NCBI GenBank assembly: GCA_964523895.1 | Contig: CAZGBJ010000029.1 | Coordinates: forward strand, 1 to 31,176 | Length of the DNA stretch: 31,176 bases | Direction of reading: 5' to 3' | Source of the DNA: UBA7359 sp964523895 | GTDB taxonomy: Bacteria > Pseudomonadota > Gammaproteobacteria > Eutrophobiales > Eutrophobiaceae | Shown here: positions 7,469 to 15,059 of the stretch, piece after piece | Position numbering within the stretch: the first letter of the stretch is position 1 | How the letters are laid out: each line of letters begins with the position of its first letter | Position numbers and translations under genes: made by a program | Notes under the pieces: model-generated | What the model was told of the DNA's origin: nothing | Databases searched by the model: none | Seen by the model: the letters and a program-made list of their open reading frames with translations, nothing else

Positions 7469-8512
7469 ATGAAAACCAGTGATTTTTCTTATGTTCTCCC
7501 CGAAGAGCTAATAGCACAATATCCGAATGAGGATCGCGACAGTAGTCGCTTGTTATGTCTTGAGTCTGAGAACAGAATTACGGATACCACATTCATACAA
7601 ATTGAAGACTATTTAAAACCGGGTGATTTGATCGTATTAAACGATACTCGTGTTATTCCTGCACGTTTATTTGCGAAGAAGCAAACGGGTGGCAAGGTTG
7701 AAATAATGCTTGAGCGTATTCGTGATGAGAAAACCTTATTAGTTCAATTGCGCGCTAGTAAATCACCAAAGCCGGGAACGCAGTTGTTGCTTGATGAAAA
7801 TACAAGCTTTGAAGTGGTGGGTCGTAAAGGCGATATGTTTTTACTGAATTATGGTGGCGAGGAACAACTTGCTGACATAATTGATCGTTTCGGACATATG
7901 CCATTACCGCCTTATATAGATCGAGCAGACGAAGTTACAGACAAAGAACGTTATCAAACCGTTTTTTCCGATAAGCTAGGTGCTGTTGCTGCACCAACAG
8001 CAGGCTTGCACTTTACAACGCAATTATTAGATGAACTAAAAAATAAAGATATCGATAATACAAAGCTAACATTGCATGTCGGTGCCGGAACATTTCAGCC
8101 CGTTCGTGTTGATGATGTTGATGAACATCAAATGCATAGTGAATATATGCGAGTGCCGTTGGAAGTCGTAGAAAAGATTAACGAAACAAAACGAAACGGC
8201 GGGCGTGTTCTTGCGGTAGGTACGACGGTGGTAAGAAGTCTGGAAACAGCAGCGAGAAATGGTGAGTTTAGTAGTTTTGAAGGCGAGACTGATATCTTTA
8301 TTTACCCTGGCTTTAAATTTAAAGTAGTTGATTTGTTGCTAACTAACTTTCATTTATCGGAGTCAACATTATTAATGTTGGTATGTGCTTTTGCTGGACA
8401 AGAAAATATAATGAATGCTTATCAACATGCTATAAAAGAGAAATACCGGTTTTATAGTTATGGCGATGCAATGCTAATAAATAAAAATGCACTGGCTATT
8501 GCTCCTGCATAG
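7469..8512 (+). CDS. queA: S-adenosylmethionine:tRNA ribosyltransferase-isomerase
   Basis: Transfers and isomerises the ribosyl group of SAM onto preQ1 at tRNA position 34, giving epoxyqueuosine. The 347-residue length fits. Family segments seen: FSYVLPEELIAQYP at the N-terminus, GDLIVLNDTRVIPARLF, GHMPLPPYIDR, AAPTAGLHFT, LHVGAGTFQPVR, the HSEYMRV motif, VGTTVVRSLET and LLTNFHLSESTLLMLV near the end. The start is the ATG at 7469; the N-terminus aligns with the usual MK..DF..LP. Paired with tgt 48 bases downstream, as is standard. Confidence 0.97.
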   Translation: MKTSDFSYVLPEELIAQYPNEDRDSSRLLCLESENRITDTTFIQIEDYLKPGDLIVLNDTRVIPARLFAKKQTGGKVEIMLERIRDEKTLLVQLRASKSPKPGTQLLLDENTSFEVVGRKGDMFLLNYGGEEQLADIIDRFGHMPLPPYIDRADEVTDKERYQTVFSDKLGAVAAPTAGLHFTTQLLDELKNKDIDNTKLTLHVGAGTFQPVRVDDVDEHQMHSEYMRVPLEVVEKINETKRNGGRVLAVGTTVVRSLETAARNGEFSSFEGETDIFIYPGFKFKVVDLLLTNFHLSESTLLMLVCAFAGQENIMNAYQHAIKEKYRFYSYGDAMLINKNALAIAPA

Positions 8513-8521
8513 CCAGTATTT

Positions 8522-8537
8522 CCGCCATCCATGGCGG
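8522..8537 (-). repeat. ATGGAT-loop hairpin between queA and tgt
   Basis: On the minus strand CCGCC-ATGGAT-GGCGG, a perfect 5-bp stem (7 bp counting the loop edges) ten bases after the queA stop. In the queA direction it is followed by TCAAGTTTTATTG, so it could also slow or end transcription into tgt. It shares its loop with the repeat family listed at 7290-7303. Confidence 0.5.
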
Positions 8538-8560
8538 TCAAGTTTTATTGAAAATAAATT

Positions 8561-9682
8561 ATGAAATTTAAACTTAATAATAATGATAAAAATGCACGGC
8601 GCGGGCAGATAGGTTTTCCGCGTGGCACCATAGAAACACCTGCGTTCATGCCTGTAGGGACTTACGGCACGGTGAAGGCGATGACGCCGGAAGAGTTAGT
8701 TGGTATTGGCGCAGAGATTATTTTGGGTAATACGTTTCATCTCATGTTACGTCCCGGCACCGAAGTGATTAAAGAGTTTGGTGGTTTACATTCATTCATG
8801 CATTGGGACAAACCTATCTTGACAGACTCTGGTGGTTATCAGGTTTTTAGTCTGGCTGAATCAAGAAAGATTACTGAAGAAGGCGCACATTTTCGTTCGC
8901 CGGTTGACGGTTCCAAAGTATTCTTGGGGCCGGAAGAAGCAATACAAATACAACATACACTAGGCGCAGACATTGTTATGATCTTTGATGAATGCACGCC
9001 CTATCCTGCAACAGAAGAAGAAGCTGCGGACTCCATGCGTTTATCTTTGCGTTGGGCAAAGCGATCAAAAGAGGCACACAGCCAAATAGATGGCAACAAT
9101 GAAAACGCATTATTTGGTATTGTTCAGGGCGGTATGTATAGGTCATTGCGTGAAGAATCTCTAAATGGACTTAAAGATATAGGTTTTGATGGGTACGCTA
9201 TTGGTGGTTTATCTGTTGGTGAGCCGATTGAATTAATGATGGAAGTTCTTGATAACCTCATGTCTGGAATGCCTGAAGATAAACCACGTTATTTAATGGG
9301 TGTCGGCACACCTGAAAACCTGGTTGAATCAGTTCGTCGCGGCATTGATATGTTTGATTGTGTTATGCCCACGCGAAATGCACGAAATGGTCATTTGTTT
9401 ACTGAAGCAGGCGATATCCGTATTCGTAATGCAACACATCGACACGATCAGTCAGCTATTGATGAAAACTGTGCTTGTTATACTTGTGAAAATTACTCTC
9501 GCGCATATTTGCACCATCTCGATAAAACTAATGAAATTTTGGGTGCACGATTAAATACCATACATAATCTTTATTATTATCAGTACTTAATGAAAGGTTT
9601 ACGTAACGCTATTGCAGATAATGAGTTGGATGAATTCATTGCCAATTTTTATGAAAAACGCGGTACTAAATTAATTCTTTAA
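8561..9682 (+). CDS. tgt: tRNA-guanine transglycosylase
   Basis: Exchanges guanine 34 for preQ1 in tRNAs with GUN anticodons. The 373-residue TIM-barrel enzyme has the base Asp at D89 (TDSGGYQVFSL) and the nucleophile D266 (FDCVMPTRNARNG). The zinc site is C304, C306, C309 and H335 (NCACYTC ... TIHN). GIVQGG and IGGLSVGEP are also present. Length matches the bacterial family. It works with QueA just upstream. In most gammaproteobacteria yajC follows directly; here a repeat and two extra genes intervene. Confidence 0.97.
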   Translation: MKFKLNNNDKNARRGQIGFPRGTIETPAFMPVGTYGTVKAMTPEELVGIGAEIILGNTFHLMLRPGTEVIKEFGGLHSFMHWDKPILTDSGGYQVFSLAESRKITEEGAHFRSPVDGSKVFLGPEEAIQIQHTLGADIVMIFDECTPYPATEEEAADSMRLSLRWAKRSKEAHSQIDGNNENALFGIVQGGMYRSLREESLNGLKDIGFDGYAIGGLSVGEPIELMMEVLDNLMSGMPEDKPRYLMGVGTPENLVESVRRGIDMFDCVMPTRNARNGHLFTEAGDIRIRNATHRHDQSAIDENCACYTCENYSRAYLHHLDKTNEILGARLNTIHNLYYYQYLMKGLRNAIADNELDEFIANFYEKRGTKLIL

Positions 9683-9692
9683 TTATTTTTTT

Positions 9693-9834
9693 AGGGTGTT
9701 TTCAAAAATAGTAATATTTATGAGAGAGCGAGAAAGTACCGCGCGCAGAACCGCAGTGTATAAGTTGATACATGAGGATTTGAGCACGGAACTGACGATG
9801 CTATCGCATAAATAGTGCATTTTAGGAAATACCC
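9693..9834 (+). mobile_element. MITE-like element, copy A (about 142 bp)
   Basis: Starts TAGGGTGTTTTCAAAAATAG and ends in a TTTTAGGAAATACCC segment, forming imperfect terminal inverted repeats. Internally it shares long blocks with the reverse complement of 22323-22464: CCGCGCG, a near-palindrome around TACATGAGGATTTGAGCACG, CTGACG, and GTGCATTTT at the end. It has no transposase gene. The only open frame inside (31 codons from about 9719) is repeat sequence. It lies between tgt and the MNIO gene, and probably moved by a transposase encoded elsewhere. Confidence 0.75.
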
Positions 9835-9881
9835 GTAGTTTATGTCTTGATGCTTTTACTCAAGCATAGAACAATAGCTAA

Positions 9882-10775
9882 ATGAATTCTTCCATTCAAC
9901 AACTTCCCACTTTAGGTGTAGGCGCGAGTCTAAGCCTGTCTTCCGAGCCGGACCCGGTTGCTTTAGTTCGTGCCAAAGGTGGTCCAAGTTTTGTCGAATA
10001 TTCGGGTCTGATTGATGTTGATGAAGTGATTGATGAAATCGAGAATATTAAAGCAGCAGGTGCGCCTGTCTTATTTCATCCTTCCTATATTAATTTTTGT
10101 GGTTCTTATCCAAATTCCAATGCATGGCTTGAAGCAACATCGAAACATATTGAGACAGTAGGCTCTTCCTGGTTTGCACAAGATGTGGCTTATTGTTTTT
10201 GGGAAGAAGGTCCGGGTTATTCCACACAATTAGGTTATTTTATTCCGCCACCGTTTAACCAAGCTTCTTTGCAACTCGCAGTTGAAAGGGTAAAAGAAGT
10301 GCAAGCGAAAGTGTCGGTGCCGGTCGCTGTTGAGCCGCCGCCAGTTACCTTTATTACAGGTACGTTACCTTTGTTCTCATTCTTTGGCAGTCTGGCGAAA
10401 CAAGCAGACTGCGCAATTCTGCTTGATATGGGACATTTGGTTTCTTATGAAATGGCGAGTGGTCGTAGTGTATTAGAAGCTATAGATGAATTGCCATGTG
10501 AGCGTGTTGTTGAAGTACATATTGCTGGTGGCCGTTTGAAAGAAGGTGATACCGGGCCAATTTACGTTGATGCACATGAATGTGCGATTGTTGACCAAAC
10601 ATGGCAGATGCTGGAATCAATGTTGCCCCGACTCCCCAATGTAAAAGCGGTTTGTTATGAATGCGAAGGTGTTAATGAAAGCAGTGTCTTAACAACACTT
10701 GAACGCATACGAAAAATCGTGCGGGATAAAAGTAGCAGTATATCGCTGGTAGAAAGTCTGGATAAAATCGGATGA
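9882..10775 (+). CDS. DUF692 / MNIO family enzyme (multinuclear non-heme iron oxidase)
   Basis: A 297-residue TIM-barrel-type protein of the DUF692 family, whose studied members (MbnB, TglH and relatives) use two or three iron ions to oxidise Cys or other residues of peptides. Candidate ligands sit at family positions: H66 (LFHPSY), D101 (FAQDVAY), E151 (VAVEPPP), D182 and H185 (LLDMGHLV), H213 (VEVHIAGG), D230 and H232 (YVDAHE), W241 and E260 (CYECEG). The motif LDMGH replaces the commoner LDvnN, so this is a diverged branch. It overlaps the next gene by 4 bases. No short precursor peptide gene is seen beside it. The ATG start has no good Shine-Dalgarno. Family fairly sure; substrate unknown. 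Confidence 0.82.
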   Translation: MNSSIQQLPTLGVGASLSLSSEPDPVALVRAKGGPSFVEYSGLIDVDEVIDEIENIKAAGAPVLFHPSYINFCGSYPNSNAWLEATSKHIETVGSSWFAQDVAYCFWEEGPGYSTQLGYFIPPPFNQASLQLAVERVKEVQAKVSVPVAVEPPPVTFITGTLPLFSFFGSLAKQADCAILLDMGHLVSYEMASGRSVLEAIDELPCERVVEVHIAGGRLKEGDTGPIYVDAHECAIVDQTWQMLESMLPRLPNVKAVCYECEGVNESSVLTTLERIRKIVRDKSSSISLVESLDKIG

Positions 10776-11689
10776 GTTATCAAGAACAAGAACGAGCATT
10801 ATTCGATTTATTGTTTGATAACACTGTGCGTGAGAATTTCTGTAAAGATTCAATAGCTGCACTTTATCAATATGAATTAAGTGATAAAGAACGCAATGAC
10901 TTTACTGTGGTTCGTCCTGATGCATTGGAACTTGACGCAAAAATTAGAGCAGATCTTTTATTGTCTCATTTTTGTCGCACCTTCCCGGTTAGTTTCAGTA
11001 TTGTTTCATCTTTGGATGATGGTCTTGATGTATTGAAAGGATTGGTTGATGTAGAAACAATGAGAACTGTTATAGTGGATCGTGCAACATTTTTTGGCAG
11101 GCGCTTAGGTGAATCTTTAAATACATTTTCTTTTGCTGCCGAAGATGAACAAGCTAAAGTTTCAGCGATACTTGAAGCAGAATTGGGTATGGCCTGGACC
11201 AGCGCCTCTTTAAAACGTGAAGTATTGGAAAATGGTGAGCTTTATATCAAATCGCCACAGCTTGATCAGGACTGGTCAGAGAAGAATATCAAATTGGCAC
11301 CTTATGTTTGTGCGGCAATCATTCCTGCTTCATACGAAGAATTAAAGCGCTCATTTTGTCCTGAATCAGATTGCGACCTTTGGCGAAATATAAGTAAAAA
11401 ACCAATATTGGCCTCGCGGCGCAGGAAAATACTAGAGAATGACGATCCGAGATTATTCGTAGCTCGCGCCCATGTCAGTCATATGTCACGTTGCGAACCG
11501 ACAGTTGAGCAGAAGACTGCCGAACTTAGTGAGGGTTTTGCCTCATTGTTTCAGCACGTTAATGGCAGCGCCAGTGTTGAGTATATATTGGCGCAACTTA
11601 GGCAAATTGGTGCTCAAGAGCAAATGCTCGAGAGCATAAAATCTACATTTCAACAATTACTGCAAAGTGAGATGTTGGAATTCTCCTAG
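10772..11689 (+). CDS. Partner protein of the MNIO enzyme, family not recognised
   Basis: A 305-residue cytoplasmic-looking protein translated from the ATGA overlap with the MNIO gene. I do not recognise the full-length family. The first 45 residues follow L..LL.D..VR..F..D...AL..Y.LS..E, resembling leader regions of LigA-like/Franean-type RiPP precursors and helical domains of some MNIO partners. The last 70 residues (ending LLQSEMLEFS, with FQHVNGSASVEYILAQL) have the spacing of a small winged-helix domain like PqqD/RRE. The middle has scattered Cys (C196, C201) in FCPESDCDLW and a basic SRRRKIL. By position it should be the equivalent of MbnC/TglI, the partner that binds or delivers substrate. 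That is inference from context. Confidence 0.55.
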   Translation: MSYQEQERALFDLLFDNTVRENFCKDSIAALYQYELSDKERNDFTVVRPDALELDAKIRADLLLSHFCRTFPVSFSIVSSLDDGLDVLKGLVDVETMRTVIVDRATFFGRRLGESLNTFSFAAEDEQAKVSAILEAELGMAWTSASLKREVLENGELYIKSPQLDQDWSEKNIKLAPYVCAAIIPASYEELKRSFCPESDCDLWRNISKKPILASRRRKILENDDPRLFVARAHVSHMSRCEPTVEQKTAELSEGFASLFQHVNGSASVEYILAQLRQIGAQEQMLESIKSTFQQLLQSEMLEFS

Positions 11690-11744
11690 CTCAGCCAGAT
11701 AGATATCTTGAAATTTTGGCTAGTCACCCCAACTAAATTTATTA

Positions 11745-11777
11745 GTATTTCTTAAAAAAGCACATTTTTAGGAATAC
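11745..11777. repeat. Palindrome made of two abutting MITE ends
   Basis: GTATTTCTTAAAAA runs into TTTTTAGGAATAC around a short GCAC-containing centre, an imperfect 13-bp inverted repeat. Each arm resembles the right end of copy A (TTTTAGGAAATAC with adjoining GTGCA). It sits 74 bases before the yajC ATG and on the far side of the MNIO pair from copy A. It may be a deletion remnant of the element; it could also act as a hairpin terminator for the pair. Confidence 0.45.
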
Positions 11778-11810
11778 TTCAGAGTTATCAGTGCTGAATT
11801 GGTATAGTTT

Positions 11811-11821
11811 TGTGGCATAAT
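11811..11821 (+). promoter_or_regulatory. Possible extended -10 promoter for yajC-secDF
   Basis: TGTGGCATAAT has a -10-like CATAAT (11816-11821) with an upstream TG. No good -35 box lies 16-18 bases upstream. The expected start point would leave a short leader before the yajC ATG at 11852. Confidence 0.3.
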
Positions 11822-11851
11822 GCCGCGTTTTTAAAATCAGAGTATTCAACA

Positions 11852-12178
11852 ATGTTAGATTTTTTCATTAATAGTGCCTGGGCGGCACCTGCCCAACAAG
11901 AACCTGGCTTGGCCAGTTTCCTGCCGCTAATTATATTATTTGCGGTTTTTTACTTTCTACTGATTCGGCCGCAAATAAAGCAGGCGAAGCAACATAAGCA
12001 GCTAGTGAGTGAATTAGGCAAGGGTGACGAGGTCGCAACAACGGGTGGTTTGCTCGGAAAAATTAGAGAAGTCGGTGATAACTTTGTGCTATTAGAGATA
12101 GCAAAAGATATTGAAGTGAAAATACAGAAAAACGCTGTTTCTACCGTGCTGCCCAAGGGCACGTTGAAAACACTCTAA
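11852..12178 (+). CDS. yajC: Preprotein translocase accessory subunit YajC
   Basis: A small inner-membrane protein that associates with SecDF and the SecYEG translocase. From the ATG at 11852 it is 108 residues, the normal length. It has a short periplasmic N-terminus (SAWAAPAQQ), one membrane helix (about 19-37, LPLIILFAVFYFLLIRP) and the cytoplasmic segment KGDEVATTGGLLGKI typical of the family. An in-frame TTG at 11810 would add 14 residues unlike any YajC, so I chose the ATG. It heads yajC-secD-secF, 40 bases ahead of secD. Confidence 0.95.
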   Translation: MLDFFINSAWAAPAQQEPGLASFLPLIILFAVFYFLLIRPQIKQAKQHKQLVSELGKGDEVATTGGLLGKIREVGDNFVLLEIAKDIEVKIQKNAVSTVLPKGTLKTL

Positions 12179-12218
12179 AAGTTACACTAATAAATTAATA
12201 ATTAAGTAGGCTAAGTTC

Positions 12219-14078
12219 ATGAATCGTTATTCCCTCTGGAGATATAGTTTAATCCTGTTTCTGATAGCTGTTGGTTTCTTATTTGCGTTACCCAACATCT
12301 ACGATAAAGAGCCCGCATTACAAGTATCAAGCACACGTTCAGAAGTGAGCGAATTAACCGAGTTTCAAGTCAGCAATGCCTTAGAAGAGGCAAACATAGC
12401 TTATTCTGGTATGGAGGTTGGCGTTGACAATTTAATAATCCGATTTAGTGATATTGAGACACAATTAAAAGCACAATCGGTGGTAGAAGAATCATTAGGC
12501 AGGAATTATGCCGTCGCCTTGAATCTGGTTCCTGCGACACCGAAGTGGTTACAAAAGTTTGGCGCGGAGCCGATGTTTCTCGGTCTTGATCTTCGCGGTG
12601 GTGTTCACTTCCTGATGGAAGTCGATATGGAGGCGGCAATTGTCAAAGCTGATGAAGCCTACATGTCTGATATGCGTAGCCAGATGCGTGAAAATAAAAT
12701 TCGTTACAAAACAATTACCCATAATAAAACAAATGCTGGTTTATTGATTCGTTTTAAAGATGAGAATGAACGTGATAGTGGCCAAAAGTTAATTGAAAAA
12801 AACTTTTCTGCTCTTGATGTGACGATTCCAGAATCGGGTAGTGATGAAGCGCAATTAGTTGTCGCCATGAGAGAAGAAGTGGTACTTGAAACTCAAAAGC
12901 TGGCCCTGCAACAAAACATTACGACTCTTAGAAAACGTGTTAACGAATTGGGTGTTGCTGAACCTGTAATACAACAACAAGGACTCAATCGAGTTGTTGT
13001 GCAATTGCCAGGTGTCCAGGATACAGCGAAAGCAAAAGAAATTTTGGGTGCAACAGCAACACTGGAATTTAGACTAGTTGATGAAGATCATGACGTACAA
13101 GATGCTGTTGATGGTCGTGTCCCTGCAGGTTCAAAACTTTATACAGAACGAAGTGGTTTTCCTATTCTGCTAAGAAAACAGGTAATGTTAACCGGTGAAT
13201 CCATTATTGATGCAGCTTCAGGTATAGATACGTTGAGTGGTGGTCCCGATGTCACAATTACATTAGACGGTCGTGGTGCAAAAAGAATGAGCCATGGTAC
13301 ACGTGACAATGTCGGTAAACGACTTGCGGTAGTGTTCATTGAAAATAAAATTGAGACGGTTAAGAAAGATGGCGAATTGATCCAGCAAAAAGTGATTGTC
13401 GAAGAAGTTATTAACTCGGCCGTTATTCAGGAACAGCTAGGTAAACGTTTTCATATTACTGGTCTTGATTCAACCAAGGAAGCACGTACTTTAGCCCTGT
13501 TATTACGTGCCGGTGCTTTGGCCGCACCAATTTATATTATTGAAGAACGTACCGTTGGTCCAAGTTTGGGAAAAGATAATATTGCTAAAGGTTTTGATTC
13601 TGTAAAAATAGGTTTCTTATTTGTACTTATTTTTATGGCAATTTATTACAAGGTTTTTGGTCTGGTTGCAAACGTCGCGCTAGCGTTAAATCTGGTTTTG
13701 ATAGTTGCGATGTTATCACTATTACAAGCAACGCTAACCTTGCCAGGTATTGCCGGTATTGTATTAACAGTCGGTATGGCCGTTGACGCGAACGTATTAA
13801 TCTTTGAACGCATAAGAGAAGAAATACGAAATGGTAATTCTCCTCAAGCCAGTATTCATGCGGGTTATGAAAAAGCATTTTCAACCATTGCCGATTCAAA
13901 TATTACAACTTTGATTGCAGCATTGGTGTTATTCAGTTTTGGTACCGGCCCAGTTAAAGGTTTCGCTGTGACATTATCACTTGGCATTATTTCTTCGATG
14001 TTTACTGCCATTATGGTAACACGCGGCCTTGTAAACCTTATCTATGGCGGACGTCGCCTCGAGAAACTAAAGATCTAA
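12219..14078 (+). CDS. secD: Protein translocase subunit SecD
   Basis: With SecF, uses the proton gradient to help pull proteins across the inner membrane. The 619 residues match the family. There is an N-terminal helix (about 8-25), then a large periplasmic region with FLGLDLRGGVHFLMEVD (about 120-136) and the RVNELGVAEPVIQQQG segment of the P1 domain. Six C-terminal membrane helices (about 455-615) follow, with TVGMAVDANVLIFERIREE holding the conserved Asp, and FGTGPVKGFAVTLSLGI. A modest ribosome-binding site (TAGG) precedes the ATG. Confidence 0.97.
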   Translation: MNRYSLWRYSLILFLIAVGFLFALPNIYDKEPALQVSSTRSEVSELTEFQVSNALEEANIAYSGMEVGVDNLIIRFSDIETQLKAQSVVEESLGRNYAVALNLVPATPKWLQKFGAEPMFLGLDLRGGVHFLMEVDMEAAIVKADEAYMSDMRSQMRENKIRYKTITHNKTNAGLLIRFKDENERDSGQKLIEKNFSALDVTIPESGSDEAQLVVAMREEVVLETQKLALQQNITTLRKRVNELGVAEPVIQQQGLNRVVVQLPGVQDTAKAKEILGATATLEFRLVDEDHDVQDAVDGRVPAGSKLYTERSGFPILLRKQVMLTGESIIDAASGIDTLSGGPDVTITLDGRGAKRMSHGTRDNVGKRLAVVFIENKIETVKKDGELIQQKVIVEEVINSAVIQEQLGKRFHITGLDSTKEARTLALLLRAGALAAPIYIIEERTVGPSLGKDNIAKGFDSVKIGFLFVLIFMAIYYKVFGLVANVALALNLVLIVAMLSLLQATLTLPGIAGIVLTVGMAVDANVLIFERIREEIRNGNSPQASIHAGYEKAFSTIADSNITTLIAALVLFSFGTGPVKGFAVTLSLGIISSMFTAIMVTRGLVNLIYGGRRLEKLKI

Positions 14079-14112
14079 AAATTTATAAATGCTTTAAGCA
14101 GAGATAACTATT

Positions 14113-15048
14113 ATGGAAATGCCACAAACAAAATTTAATTTCGACATTATGGGTAAGCGCAAGGTGACTATCGTCATCTCAAGTATTTTACTTATTTTGT
14201 CTATCGCTTCATTGGCAACTCAAGGTTTAAATCTTGGTATTGATTTTACCGGTGGAACGTTAGTTGAAGTGGGTTATTCAGAGGCAGTTGACCTGAATCA
14301 AGTACGTGAGGCATTGATTAACTCAGAGTTTAGTAACGCAGTAGTTCAATACTTTGGTTCCGCGAATGATGTGTTAATTCGTATTCCGCCTAGTGATGGA
14401 CTAAACACCGCAGATATTAGTATTAAGACCTTAAATGTACTTGAGTCTACGGGTCAGAATATTGAGATGCGCCGTATAGAGTTTGTTGGTCCACAGGTAG
14501 GCGAAGAATTAAAAAATGATGGTGGCCTGGCAATGATATACGCCTTGATGGGCATTTTGATTTATGTGGCGATGCGTTTCCAGTTACGTTTCTCGGTTGG
14601 TGCAATTATGGCACTGGTTCATGATGTATTAATTACGCTGGGTATTTTTTCTGTTACGCAGTTTGATTTCGACCTGACGGTTTTGGCTGCTTTATTAGCT
14701 GTTATCGGTTATTCCCTGAACGATACCATTGTTGTTTTTGATCGTGTACGTGAAAATTTTCGAAAGATTCGTGAAGCGACGCCGGTTGAAGTATTCAATT
14801 TTTCTCTAAACCAGACACTTAGCAGAACGATTATGACATCATTAACAACATTATTAGTGTTGGTAGCGTTATTTATCTTTGGCGGCGAAATCATTCATAG
14901 TTTTGCGACGGCATTAATTATTGGTGTTTTGATCGGTACTTATTCTTCATTATTCGTCGCAAGTCCGGTAACGATTGCATTGGGGATTTCGAAAGAAGAT
15001 TTGATGCCAGTGCAGAAGGAAGGCGCAGAATTAGATAACATGCCTTAA
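14113..15048 (+). CDS. secF: Protein translocase subunit SecF
   Basis: Membrane partner of SecD, 311 residues. The first helix is at about 18-38, followed by GLNLGIDFTGGTLVEV. The membrane domain carries RRIEFVGPQVGEEL, VIGYSLNDTIVVFDRVREN (conserved Asp residues) and QTLSRTIMTSLTTLL. The ATG at 14113 is 34 bases after secD; a second in-frame ATG three codons on is also possible. The stop codon is buried in the loop of a hairpin that probably ends the transcript. Confidence 0.97.
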   Translation: MEMPQTKFNFDIMGKRKVTIVISSILLILSIASLATQGLNLGIDFTGGTLVEVGYSEAVDLNQVREALINSEFSNAVVQYFGSANDVLIRIPPSDGLNTADISIKTLNVLESTGQNIEMRRIEFVGPQVGEELKNDGGLAMIYALMGILIYVAMRFQLRFSVGAIMALVHDVLITLGIFSVTQFDFDLTVLAALLAVIGYSLNDTIVVFDRVRENFRKIREATPVEVFNFSLNQTLSRTIMTSLTTLLVLVALFIFGGEIIHSFATALIIGVLIGTYSSLFVASPVTIALGISKEDLMPVQKEGAELDNMP

Positions 15049-15059
15049 GGCATGTTTTC
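15037..15059 (+). terminator. Terminator overlapping the secF stop codon
   Basis: AACATGCC (15037-15044) and GGCATGTT (15049-15056) form a perfect 8-bp stem around TTAA, followed by TTCA. The secF TAA (15046-15048) is in the loop. The T run is short, so some read-through into pdxB, whose ATG is at 15060, is likely. Confidence 0.5.

Noticed and set aside
7210..7470. Open frames on both strands between tRNA-Leu and queA
   Set aside because: They run over hairpin repeats and tRNA fragments, have compositions unlike proteins, and have no ribosome-binding sites.
9719..9814. A 31-codon open frame upstream of the MNIO gene, considered as a RiPP precursor
   Set aside because: It lies wholly inside MITE copy A, has no Cys, and follows repeat sequence shared with copy B.
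11810..11851. TTG-initiated extension of yajC
   Set aside because: It adds 14 residues not seen in YajC proteins, and the ATG at 11852 gives the normal length and N-terminus.
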